Part shown: positions 19,225 to 29,014 of the stretch, one piece after another
Layout: each line of letters begins with the position of its first letter
Position numbering within the stretch: position 1 is the stretch's first letter
Source of the DNA: Rhynchopus euleeides
Lineage: Eukaryota; Euglenozoa; Diplonemea; Diplonemida; Diplonemidae
Direction of reading: 5' to 3'
DNA length: 64,000 bases
Assembly: GCA_963210315.1 (NCBI GenBank)
Contig: OY723240.1
Coordinates: 1,798,001 to 1,862,000, forward strand
Translations under genes and position numbers: made by a program
The notes under the pieces: generated by a model
The model's input: the letters and a program-made list of their open reading frames with translations, nothing else
The model's database searches: none
Told to the model about the DNA's origin: nothing

Positions 19225-20116
19225 GCGGGCTCCATGTGAGTTCCCAGATCCGTGTTCCGTGTGAGCTGATGCATCCGGCTCCCTCTTCCTTCTTCATCCT
19301 GCTTCTTAGTTCTACACAAATGTTGTTTCCGTGCCATTGACATTGGTATTGTGCCTTGTATCTTGTGTCTTGTGTGTGTGGTTGTCTGTGTCATTGTATC
19401 TGTGTGTGGGTCAGCCACATTTCAATCAACACACAACTCAATGTGTTGCACACACAGCCGCCTTCTCCACACCCTGCGTGTTGGCGGTGCTGGTGCTGCA
19501 GAAACCACCTCTCCCCTTTCCTGCTATGAGCAAGGCCCACGCTCTCTGCGTGCCGTGCCTGTGCCCCCTCCCCGTTGGCCTTGGTGTCCGACACATTGTC
19601 GTATCCTTGACGCCGTCTTGACATCTTTGCTTTTGCAGCCCACAGGCTTATGACCGAGCTGCCGCGTCCACACCGTCCACACCCAACCTCCTCCATAGAA
19701 TCCTTGCTTGCCCCCACCTGCTCTGCAGCGTGTGCTGCAGGCCGAGCCTCGTGGCAGCCTTGCGGCTGTGCGGGTTCGCGCCGTGCAGCGCACCGAAGCG
19801 AGCCTGGTGGCAGGGCCATCCGAGGCACAGATGGCGCTGCGTGTCCCGCCCGCAACGGGCGCCAACGCAGAAGCACACATCACAACAGCGAAAGTTGTAA
19901 CACGACCGACAGACACAGAGCTGCACCCAACCCACCCCACACCCATCCCAGCCCCCCGCCCAACGCCCCCAGCCCTTGGACACCTGCATCTCACCATTGC
20001 TTGTCTGCACAGAGAACCTGACGCCTGTGTCGTGTCTGATCTGGTTTGTCGGATGGGTGCAGGTTGGAGGGTGGGTGTGTGGGTGGAGCGCTGACATGGC
20101 TTTGGAGGATGCTATT
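19225..20116. other. Intergenic; no gene seen
   Basis: 3' flank of the secreted-protein gene, rich in TGTGT/ACACA words and Pro-codon-like C runs. Overlapping frames on both strands have no consistent protein character. The last 17 bp before 20117 match the upstream motif of the other tRNA-Sec copies. Confidence 0.5.
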
Positions 20117-20203
20117 GCCGGGATGAAATCAACTGGTGTTGGTTGCAGACTTCAAATCTGTAGGCGGGGTGACCCGCAGCGGTTCAATTCCGCCTTCCCG
20201 GTG
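20117..20203 (+). tRNA. tRNA-Sec (TCA), copy 2
   Basis: Identical over all 87 nt to 16824-16910, with the same TTTTT stop 3 nt downstream. The upstream element reads CTTTGGAGGATGCTATT (one change). The conserved 3' flank runs to about 20345. Confidence 0.92.
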
Positions 20204-20515
20204 CCTTTTTGTGGGCGATAGCCCGGCGCCTGCAGGGGGTACCTTTTCAATTTTTTTTCCGGGGATGTCCCTATTTTGCATGTTTGAGCCCGTTTTCGAT
20301 GGAATTTCAGTGTTTTGAGCTTGTTTTCGCGTCGCAAATGCGTCATCAATTCCATTTCCTCGCAAGTTTCCCTGCAATGGCGTGCCTACCCTTCGTCTCC
20401 TCACCGCCGCGACAAGACTCTTTGCTGCGAGCGGCTCAGGGAGATGCGCTTGTGTTCTGTGGGTAATACAGAGATATACGCGTGTCGCAACCAGCCGTAG
20501 TAAAAACCTAAAGAG

Positions 20516-20629
20516 GGCCTTCGCTCTGTGTCAACACTGCGTGCCAAACTGCGCCACTTTGCAGCCAGTGTTGTGAGGCGGCTAGCCTTTCCTCACACTG
20601 TTCTGCACTTCCGAGCGAATGGCCCCCCA
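20516..20629 (+). repeat. Stem-bounded 115-bp element (type CTTCGCTC), copy 1
   Basis: Begins CCTTCGCTCTGTGTCAA and ends CGAGCGAATGG, so the two ends pair. Related copies lie at 37492-37607 and, inverted, at 50615-50695; the core TTTCTCAC-TTTTCTGCATTTC is best preserved in the latter two. It is either a small structured RNA or a mini foldback element. Confidence 0.55.
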
Positions 20630-20817
20630 AAGGGATCGTGCAGCTGCTCGTGCTGGAGCTGTGACTGCACTGCTCCCAGCAAGAACTCAAATCATACGAA
20701 ACACTCGCAAACCCCCCCCCCCCAGAAGCAAGGCATCGCCTGCCGAACCTCTCTACACATCAGCATCCGCGGTCGCAAGGGTGTCCGGCTCGACCCGTTT
20801 ATACCTTCCACCAAACA

Positions 20818-21132
20818 ATGGCGCCGTGGTCGCGGAACAAGCGCGATAAGAACAAGAAGAAGAACCAGCTGACGCAGCGGCGCTACAAGAAGAAGGAGGT
20901 CAATGTGCAGGACCAGCGCAAGATCGACCTGCAGGGCGGGCTGACGCACAACCTGGACATTGTGGAGCGGAACGCCAAGTTTGCGAAGCAGAAGAAAGAG
21001 GAAGAGAAGAGGGAGGCGAAGGAGGGCCGGCAACGCATCGGCATGGTGTCCTTCGACGCAGTGCGCAAGAAGGCACGGCTTGTCTTCGCAGACCGCGTGG
21101 CGCAGCAGGCATCGGCTGCAGGTGCGCGCTGA
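20818..21132 (+). CDS. Small highly basic conserved-looking protein
   Basis: 104 residues starting MAPWSRNKRDKNKKK. Lys/Arg-rich N-terminus, then a probably helical charged segment (residues 35-75, with KFAKQKKEEEKREAKEGRQR) and an Ala-rich end. The codon usage and lack of low-complexity nucleotide repeats argue that it is real. A TTTATACC motif lies about 20 bp before the ATG. I do not recognise the family; nuclear or nucleolar RNA-binding proteins look like this, but so do others. Confidence 0.55.
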   Translation: MAPWSRNKRDKNKKKNQLTQRRYKKKEVNVQDQRKIDLQGGLTHNLDIVERNAKFAKQKKEEEKREAKEGRQRIGMVSFDAVRKKARLVFADRVAQQASAAGAR

Positions 21133-22335
21133 GCCCCCAGCTTGGCAGAGACTGTGTCTCGACCCGACCTGGGTTTAGCTGTGCCTGCGGAGGTTTGCGT
21201 GAGGCAGCCCGTCCGCATAGCCCGCCCCACCCCCACGCCCCCCCCTCCTTCCTTTGTCTAGCCCTTAGCCCCGTGCTCCCCAGCGTGGGTGTTGCATGTG
21301 CCCACTGCAGTGTCGGGGGTGTCATTTCCCTTCATTCCGTTCGCAGAGTATCCCAGGAGCGTGGGAGAGGTGCGCCAGGCACTCGCCACGAGGGGCATGC
21401 ACGGAATGTGGAGGGGGGGGGGTGTCCGGTATGCGTGGGGTGGTTTGGGCTGCCGAGTTGTTGGGCACGGCATGGCGTGGCGTACAGAACAGCAGGGCAC
21501 CGTTGGTATCCTGCACACATGCACTGGCAGGCACCGTTCGTACAAACAAAGAACGCACCTTGGTATAGCCGATGCCCCCCGTATTTCGTACTTTGTTCGT
21601 CGTCAAATAATCCCCTTTTTCGGATGTACCAGCTACCCCAGACTCTTTTTTTCTGTGTGAGAACGACCGCCGAAAAGCTGCTGATCATCGATGGCCACAC
21701 CCTCGCCGGGCCTCAGGAAAGCTACTTTCGTTCGTACTTTTATAGGGATTTGTGCCTTGGGGTAGGTGGGTGGGTGGTTGGGGGACTTCACACCGGCTGC
21801 AGCCGGAACAGGGCTGGGTGGTAGTGGTGGTGCAAGGTGTTTGTATCTGCAGCCGAAGCTCGCATCAACAGGGCAACTAGATGCCCGTGGTGCGGGTCTC
21901 CACTGTGACGAGGGGTTCGCATGTGTGATGGTGGTGATGATGTGTGGGTGTGTGTCAGTGGGGATCATATGAAGATCATCATGTGCTCTCGGTGTGCCAC
22001 ACCCTACCACAACAAAAGACTCACGTGTGTGTGTGTGTGTGGGGGGGGGGGGGGGGAGTGAGGGAGGGGAATGGGGCATCAGAACCGGGGAGACCCGACC
22101 CAACACCACCACCACCACCACCCCCCCCTCAACACACCCCAGCGCCCCATCTTGACGCTTCGGCGCTGTGGTGCCCCCGAGGCGGGAGCACCCCTCACGA
22201 CGCGGTTCCGATTCGTGGCTGATGAGTTGAAACTCCCGACCGCCACGTCCTGCTGAGTTGCACCACTCCCCCCGCTCCCCCGAAATAAGAACTGGGCTTC
22301 AACCACACAGCAGCAGGTCTCAACCCCCCCCCCCC
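21133..22335. other. Intergenic; no supported gene
   Basis: Several overlapping frames of 90-200 codons occur on both strands, none with a recognisable domain. A GTGTGTGTG/G-run tract lies at 22020-22060 and an ACCACCACC tract near 22105. Confidence 0.45.
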
Positions 22336-22338
22336 TAG

Positions 22339-23483
22339 GGGGGGTCAAATGCCACCCTTTTACGTGGACAAACACGATTTTTCAAAAAACCGGCGCAGAG
22401 GCCCCAAAGCCCCCGTAAACCCTCCAAACCCCCCCAGATCGGTCCGGAAACCCATCGAACCCCACTTTTCCACCATTCCGGGCACCTCAGGTGCCCGAAT
22501 TGGGGTACCTAAATTTTGTGCCACCGTTTGGTACCGTACAGTGCCACTGTGTGGGAGGTTGGAAAAGAAAATGCCCCAACACACCACATCTGAGGGTTGC
22601 AATGCATGTTGCTTGCCAACCACGTCATCCGGTGGGTGTCAGGCGCTATGTAGGTGGCATTAGCCAGGTCTTCGATGTGTTCTGGCTTGTATATATACCT
22701 CCCTGCCACCATGCACCGGGAGGCTGCCTGTAGGTACGGAACAGTCCAGATGGTCGTGTGATTCCTGTGCAGCAGTGCTCCACAACCGGGATGTGTTGAC
22801 AACGACTGTTGCAACACGAGCTGTACATTCCGGGAACACATGAAGTGCGCTGTCGTGGTACCCATTGTGCCAGAATTGGTAGTTGCTGCGGTCTACTTTG
22901 CCTGGCCCAAGAGCACTGGTACTGAACGGTGCAATATGCGTGGCGAGGTGAATACAACGGAAGCGCGCAAAGTCAATACAGCTCTCGGATGGCGGGTGGT
23001 GGTGCCACTAGTGTGTGACGTTCACTCGAGGATACAACGCATCACAATGAATCAGCAACCGTGGACCGAGTACAATACGCTCTCTGTGGCTGGTGTGGGG
23101 GACAAAGGCAGTGCCTGTGCCGCAGGCAGGGAGGTATATATACAAGCCAGAACACATCGAAGACCTGGCTAATGCCACCTACATAGCGCCTGACACCCAC
23201 CGGATGACGTGGTTGGCAAGCAACATGCATTGCAACCCTCAGATGTGGTGTGTTGGGGCATTTTCTTTTCCAACCTCCCACACAGTGGCACTGTACGGTA
23301 CCAAACGGTGGCACAAAATTTAGGTACCCCAATTCGGGCACCTGAGGTGCCCGGAATGGTGGAAAAGTGGGGTTCGATGGGTTTCCGGACCGATCTGGGG
23401 GGGTTTGGAGGGTTTACGGGGGCTTTGGGGCCTCTGCGCCGGTTTTTTGAAAAATCGTGTTTGTCACCCCCATTTGGCCCCCC
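22339..23483. mobile_element. Foldback element with CTA target duplication, copy 1
   Basis: Arms of about 380 bp (22339-22720 and 23100-23483) are near-perfect inverted repeats. CTA flanks both ends (22336-22338, 23484-23486). The ends are G-runs followed by TCAAATG, and inverted CATTTGG followed by a C-run. The unique centre of about 380 bp has no transposase. Copy 2 is at 54750-55896. The 3-bp duplication points to a PIF/Harbinger-type mobilising enzyme, an inference. Its right end is 57 bp from the ATG of the next gene. Confidence 0.75.
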
Positions 23484-23539
23484 CTACCCCCCCCCCTCTC
23501 TCTCTCTCACCCCAACACACGCACGGACCCGCCTCGGCA

Positions 23540-24808
23540 ATGGAGGTAACCGTGACCCACCGCGACTATGGTGTCACCTGCACCCTCGAGGTGTCGTGCG
23601 ACACCACGGTGGCCTCGCTGAAAGCCGCCGCACTCGACGCACTCCACACCACCACCACCGACCCCACCGCTGACCCGACGGCGCGGCATGGCAGGGAAGC
23701 CTGGAGGCAAGCCGATCTCTACCTGCGTGATGCTGCAGAGCCTGTTGGCGAAGACAGCGACTGCATCTCAGGCACAGCGATTGCGAATGGGGACACCCTT
23801 TACATCACGACATCGCGTCGCGACGTTGCGGACCTCCCCACACCCGCCGCGGTTGATGAGACCTGCACCTTCGATGCGCCCGGGTTTCAGCCAATCGAGA
23901 GCGTTGCCATTTCGCCCTGCGGGTCGCTCTGCGCCGTCGCAGACAGCGACGGGCGTGCCCTTCTCTACGACACAACACAACCCGGTTGCCCACGCTCCCT
24001 CAATATGCCGAAGTGCCCCGACAGCAGCACGCGCATCGCCTTTTCTCCCTGCGGCACCTGGGTTGCTGTAACAGCCGGGGGCGGCCGGAACTCAGGCCGC
24101 TACCGCGTCTTCTCCGTGTCGGGCGCCACCCACACCCGCACCTTCACGGGCTGCCCCTGCCCCGTGTTGTCCGTCGCCTGGTCGCCCTGCGGCAGCTTCC
24201 TCGCTGTTGGGTACACCGGTGAGGTTCACATCCGCGACGTGCAGCACTGTCGGAAGGAGCCAGATATCGTCCTGACGGGCTACGAAGGGGATGTGGTGGG
24301 GCTGTGCCTCAGCAGCACTGCAGTGGTGGCGGTGGAGGAAGGCAGCAGCGACATCTGCGTGAGGCCCCTGGGTGGCGACGTGTCCCAGCGGCTGGTGGGG
24401 CACAGGGGAGCAGTCGTGAGCATCGCAGTGAGCCGTGACGGGCGCACTCTTGTGTCAGCGTCGAAGGAGGGGAACATCCGCGTGTGGTGTATGGAGGAGA
24501 TGAAGTGGGTTGCCGCTCTGGATGCACCCGGCGTGCGGCATCTGAGCCTCTCGCTTGGTGGGACGCACCTCGCGGCCAGCCTCGGGACCAGCACCGTGCG
24601 GCTGTGGAATATGCACACCTGGGAGACGCTCGGTGACATCGATATTGCATCGGAGCGCTGGTTGGGTGTCCTGCCGTGGGCAACCCTCAGCCCCTGCGGC
24701 AGGTGGATCTTCGTTGCAAACACATTCGGAGTTGTCGTGCGGTCCGTCATCGAGGCCCAGGTCGGCCTGCGGGTTAAGCGCCGCCCCTATTACTGTGTAG
24801 TGCAGTAG
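23540..24808 (+). CDS. Ubiquitin-like + WD40 repeat protein, divergent paralogue
   Basis: 422 residues from the ATG at 23540, which opens MEVTVTHRDYG and aligns with MEVSVRHAGTG of the paralogues. Residues 1-95 look like a beta-grasp ubiquitin-like fold (TTVASLKAAALDAL and later NGDTLYI). Seven WD40 blades follow, with strand motifs such as ALLYD, YRVFS, VHIRD, ICVRP, IRVWC, VRLWN and VVVRS. Probably a cytosolic scaffold; partners unknown. The frame runs upstream into the adjacent foldback element, so a longer N-terminus is formally possible but unlikely. Confidence 0.8.
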   Translation: MEVTVTHRDYGVTCTLEVSCDTTVASLKAAALDALHTTTTDPTADPTARHGREAWRQADLYLRDAAEPVGEDSDCISGTAIANGDTLYITTSRRDVADLPTPAAVDETCTFDAPGFQPIESVAISPCGSLCAVADSDGRALLYDTTQPGCPRSLNMPKCPDSSTRIAFSPCGTWVAVTAGGGRNSGRYRVFSVSGATHTRTFTGCPCPVLSVAWSPCGSFLAVGYTGEVHIRDVQHCRKEPDIVLTGYEGDVVGLCLSSTAVVAVEEGSSDICVRPLGGDVSQRLVGHRGAVVSIAVSRDGRTLVSASKEGNIRVWCMEEMKWVAALDAPGVRHLSLSLGGTHLAASLGTSTVRLWNMHTWETLGDIDIASERWLGVLPWATLSPCGRWIFVANTFGVVVRSVIEAQVGLRVKRRPYYCVVQ

Positions 24809-25157
24809 TGAGGGAGGGGGGTAGCGGTGGTTTTGTTGGTTCCGTATAACGGTGGTGTGTGCGTGGTGGTGGTTCCCAGCCCAGCCCAGAGGGGTCTCTG
24901 GTGGTGTCACCCCCAGTTGCGCTGTGTCAACGCTGTGTGTCAAAAGCTGTGCCACTTTCTACAGTTTTTGTGAGGGCGGGTCTCACCTTTTTCTCTTGTG
25001 AGTTCGGCGTAGCCAGCTGGGGAAAATAATTTCTGTGCCTTGAGCTGGATCGTGCGGCCCTACTCGCACCACTTCATCAGACCGGGGGAGTGGTGTACAC
25101 AAAGAGTGGGGGGTCTGTGTTCCAACAACACAAGTTTCGGCAGTAATTTGGTTTGTT

Positions 25158-25780
25158 CAGTGTTCTCCCGATGGCGAGTTTGGGGGCGAAAGTCGCCATT
25201 TGTATTTTCCCCCCCGAAAACCCGATGGCGAGTTTCGCCATTTTTTTGGGGGTGGGTTTTTTCACAGATTTTAGACGGCTTTCTCACTCATCGACGTGCA
25301 CAACTTCCCAACAACGAGCGTCTCTGGTTCCTGCCCCACAACGAACCGCGATTGATCCAAAGAGTCCAAGAACGCGACAGTGAAGGCCAGATGTTCACTA
25401 CCGTGGCCTCCGGCGGCTGGGGGGCTCCGCCCCCCAGACCCCCCCTGTGCTGTGCGCCTTTCGAGTGTGCATGTACCATTTGGTATACCATGGCAAGTGG
25501 GAAACGGCACACCACCAGGAGTGCGACATGGTCGTGAGTGAAGACGGAGTACGTGCAGACTACCATCCCTGCACAACGAAGTCTGTACGACTTCCTCGTT
25601 GTTCACTCACACTGCACACTGCAGAGCGTATCGATCAAAACGAATGTTGTTGCGGATATACGCGTGCATTGCATGACGCACTCGCGCGCGAAGCGCGCGA
25701 GAATTTTTTTTAGCACCCCTTTTTCCGGATCAAAATTCGCCATCACATTTTTCCCGGAGTGGCGAATCGGGAGAACACTG
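25158..25780. mobile_element. Non-autonomous hAT-like element (623 bp)
   Basis: The ends CAGTGTTCTCCCGAT and their near-exact inverse form the TIR, and GGTTTGTT (25150-25157, 25781-25788) is a perfect 8-bp target duplication, diagnostic of hAT-type transposition. It contains GGCGAGTTT/AAACTCGCC subterminal repeats and a copy of the GC-rich hairpin (25395-25445). There is no transposase ORF. Confidence 0.85.
25395..25445 (+). repeat. GC-rich hairpin repeat inside the hAT-like element
   Basis: Single copy of the CTACCGTGGCCTCCGGCGG + GGGGGGCTCCGCCCCCC motif. Because it is internal to the hAT-like element, some copies may be spread by DNA transposition. Confidence 0.85.
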
Positions 25781-25788
25781 GGTTTGTT

Positions 25789-27195
25789 TTCGCGTTTTTT
25801 TCTGTCACTTTACGATCCAGCGGGGGCACAGATAGTTTTCACTTTTCTGAGTGAATTCTGCACCCCTGAGGAAGGCCTCAGGGTGTTGTCTTCAGGGAAG
25901 CCCTGCCCTTCTAGCCTCGCAGGGCCCCGCGAATGGGCAGCAGAGCGGGCGGGATATCGCGATTTCCTTATGTGTTTTGGGTGATCTGTGCGGAGACCAC
26001 TGTGATTCTGGCGGTGTGTACCCTGCAGAGTCTTCTTCCTTGAGAGGTGTGCTCACAATGCGTGAAACTTGTGTCCAGTGCAAGCACCCTTGCGAGACCA
26101 TCACCACGCAGTAAGGTGTGTGGGAGTAGTTCTTGCGACTGAGGAATGCCCTTTCTTAGGCGTTTCCCCTTTCTTCAGGTTTGCACCACCCACAGGGTTT
26201 CGTTTAGAGTTCTGGTGAGAGGATGACCGCTAGCAGTCCACTGGTCCAGACGGTGCGAGCGGAGTGCGACCCCCTTTCGCCCCTCCCTCTCTTGTTTCAG
26301 GATAATGATAACAAGAGTCTCGGTCGCCGAGGTGTCGCTGAGCCACACACACCGTGCCACATCCCTGTCATTGTGCTGGCGGCGCTTTCAGACCAGTGTT
26401 TAATACTTTACTGTAGCAAGATACCGTTATGAAAAACGGGGCTGAGCCCCGGTTTTTGAGATTTTGCCCCGAAAAACCGGGGGTCCCATTTTTTTTATCG
26501 CCGGGATTTTTCCGAGATTCTGTCCGGGTACTATTCCAGGGTACTTTTTGGCCAGAGGAGGCCGGGGGAGACCTGCCCCAGGCGTTGGCCTGACGGACCT
26601 GTTGAGCACAAGGTGCACGTTGACTACATGCGGCGTGCGACTATGCAGCAGAATCAGCTGTTCGCTACCGTGGCCTCCGGCGGCTGGGGGGCTGCGCCCC
26701 CCAGACCCCCTCTGCGGCCTGTGCCTATCCAGAACCAAGTCTGCAAGCAGGGCAACCTGCGATGCTTTCAACCACCACGCTGTCAAGAACGCCTTCCTCA
26801 ACTGGCTCCTTCGCGTTGACGACAAGAAAGGAGCGCGCCCCTCTCGGACCTGGCAGCGGCGGCGAAGTCAGTCCCCCCCGCAGAGGAGCCACCCTGCCCA
26901 TCCCAGTTGAGTGGCGTGGCGTGGGGTGTTGTGGGAAGGGAAAGCCCTTCCATTTGGGGAAACGACCGCAAAATGACCCCCGATTACCCCCGGTTTTCGG
27001 CGCGCAGCCCGGAATCCTATCTTTTACCCTGATTTCAGGCTCTCTGTGTTTTTCCTCATGTGGATAGGGCACTGCAGGACCCAGGGATGCCCAGGTGGAA
27101 CACTTTGAGGCTACCCCAAGCCCCACCACTGCACAGTACACAGCACACACCGTCACACTCGCGAGTGGAAGGCGTTGCGGCAAGGGGGCAAATAC
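25789..27195. other. Intergenic with one GC-rich hairpin
   Basis: No supported gene. 26662-26711 is another copy of the GC-rich hairpin, with one change in the loop (GGGGGGCTGCGCCCCCC). CCGAAAAACCGGGGGT near 26470 and CCCCCGGTTTTCGG near 26985 are inverted, which hints at the ends of another element. The last 100 bp are the 5' flank of the next gene. Confidence 0.5.
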
Positions 27196-28323
27196 ATGGA
27201 GGTATCGGTTCGGCATGCCGGGACCGGGGACAGCTGTGTCGTCGGAGTTCCGGAAGGCGGTACTGTGGTGGGGCTGAAGGCGGATGCTCTGGAGGAGCTG
27301 TTTGCGGGTTCCATCAACGCAATCTGTGAGGCTGCATGCGTGGCAGCACACATCGAAGGGTGCGAGGAGGAGCTGGACGATGCGCAGCGCGTTGCCGACA
27401 CAGGTCTGGAGGACGGGGATGCTGTCCAGCTCATCCCGCGCTGGCCCAACGTCAAGGCTCCCGCAGTCTACTCAAGTTTGCACGGCAGCGAGATATCCTG
27501 CGTCATACTGTCGAGGTGTGGGAGGCTGTGTGCAGTGGGTTACTACAACGGGCACATCACGGTGTCTGACACCACCACCGCTGCTGTGGTGGCGGATGTT
27601 ACACACGGCAACAGGAATATTCCTCACATCGCGTTCTCTGTCTGTGGGACATGGGTGGCAACATGCTCTCTTGACGGTACAATCTGCGTGTGGCTCACAG
27701 GAACGTGGGAGGTAGTGGTGAGCGTGCTGGACCACGAGAGCACCGTCAATGTTAGTGCCGCATGGTCACACTGCGGACGTCTGGTGTCCGGAGATGAATC
27801 AGGCGGAGTGCGTGTGTGGGGCTTGAAGGGCACACCGAGCGCCACAGTGCTGGAGGGTCACAGCGATGCTGTTCTCAGCATTGCTGTGTCGAACACGCGG
27901 ATCTTCAGTGGGTCAGCTGACAACAGCATCCGTGTGTGGGACATCAGCACCCTGACACACACGCACACCCTGAATGAGCACACTGATTGGGTTACTGGTA
28001 TCGCCCTGATCAAAGACGAGCAGCACCTGGTGTCGTGCTCTGACGACAAGTCACTCAAGGTGTGGTGCACGACCTCCCTCAGCTGCCTGCGTACTGTGCA
28101 ACTGGACTACCTTCCCTTCTCACTTGCTGTGTCACAGCCAGGTGATGTTGTTGCAGTGGATAATTCGCGCTTCACGACACTGTACCGCATCAGCACTGGT
28201 GAGTGCCTGGGGGAGATCGACATGGAGGGTGATGGTGTTGCGCTCAGCCCCTGTGGGAGGTGGGTCTTCACACCTAGCTCCGCTTCTGTCTCTGTGCGTG
28301 CTGTGTGTTCTGTTTCAACCTGA
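27196..28323 (+). CDS. Ubiquitin-like + WD40 repeat protein (family member 1)
   Basis: 375 residues. Start at the ATG of MEVSVRHAGTGDSC; an upstream TTG is in frame but not needed. Residues 1-92 form a ubiquitin-like segment (GGTVVGLKADALEELF, ending DTGLEDGDAVQLIP). Residues 95-375 give seven WD40 blades (ITVSD, ICVWL, VRVWG, IRVWD, LKVWC, TTLYR, VSVRA). Likely a scaffold linking a ubiquitin-type surface to a propeller; partners are not shown. Close relatives follow at 32736, 34553 and 36369. Confidence 0.85.
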   Translation: MEVSVRHAGTGDSCVVGVPEGGTVVGLKADALEELFAGSINAICEAACVAAHIEGCEEELDDAQRVADTGLEDGDAVQLIPRWPNVKAPAVYSSLHGSEISCVILSRCGRLCAVGYYNGHITVSDTTTAAVVADVTHGNRNIPHIAFSVCGTWVATCSLDGTICVWLTGTWEVVVSVLDHESTVNVSAAWSHCGRLVSGDESGGVRVWGLKGTPSATVLEGHSDAVLSIAVSNTRIFSGSADNSIRVWDISTLTHTHTLNEHTDWVTGIALIKDEQHLVSCSDDKSLKVWCTTSLSCLRTVQLDYLPFSLAVSQPGDVVAVDNSRFTTLYRISTGECLGEIDMEGDGVALSPCGRWVFTPSSASVSVRAVCSVST

Positions 28324-28512
28324 GTGCAGTGACCCAGGACCCTGCCTCCTTTGTATCGTCTTGCTTTCTAGCCTCCCAGCACAGCACCTCCTGACCTCCT
28401 GCTCCTCGGAGCCGGCTGTGCAGTGCATAAGACGACAAGAGGGGGGCAAATGATTGGCTCGGTGCGGAGGGTAATCTGGTTAGCCTTCGCCCTTTTGGGA
28501 AGGCACAAACCA

Positions 28513-28617
28513 AACTCCAGGGCGCGACGAGGTTCAGGCCAAAGGCTGGCCGCTCGTGCGGCACATGCACATGCACTACTGGCAGGGCACAATTGTGCCG
28601 CTGCTTCAGACGCTGTG
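28513..28617 (+). pseudogene. Tail remnant of a second GH31 gene copy
   Basis: 28513-28586 matches the segment of the GH31 gene near 30917-30992 (GACGAGGTTCAGGCCAAAGG onward). It then jumps to the gene's last codons (CACAATTGTGCCGCTGCTTC to TGA). It is the deleted residue of an upstream tandem copy, fused to the 3' flank of WD40 gene 1. Confidence 0.7.
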
Positions 28618-29007
28618 AAGCCGTGTCCGCGAGTGATGGCCATGATGATGGGTTCGTGTGCAGAAGGCGATGGCCGTGTTGAAAGCAAACGAGAAAGGGC
28701 CGCGAGAGAGTGCGTGGGTGAGGTCTCCAGCCACGCCTCTTCCCAGCGACGCCACCCCGGACTGGAGTTCTCTCTCCGCCGGGTTCCCCAACGCCAGTGT
28801 CCTGCTATTTGATGTGCTCGATTTTGACTGTTCCCGCTTCGGGAACACTTCGCCTCATGGGCGATACCTCCCTTCGAGCTCACATGTCCCTTTGCAGAAG
28901 GCTTGCAGGTCTTCGCTGCACAGGCAAGAACCGCTTCGGAGGACAAAATCTCGCTGCTTTCACACGCACAAACCAAACTCCAGGGATTTGTTTTCTCCAC
29001 CTTTCTG
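28587..29007 (+). repeat. 421-bp direct repeat, left copy
   Basis: 28587-29007 equals 31230-31650 (offset 2643) with one or two differences seen (for example GAAAGCAAAC against GAAAGAAAAC). The right copy starts inside the last codons of the GH31 gene, so the repeat marks a past tandem duplication of that gene plus its 3' flank. Confidence 0.85.
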
Positions 29008-29014
29008 TGTGCAC

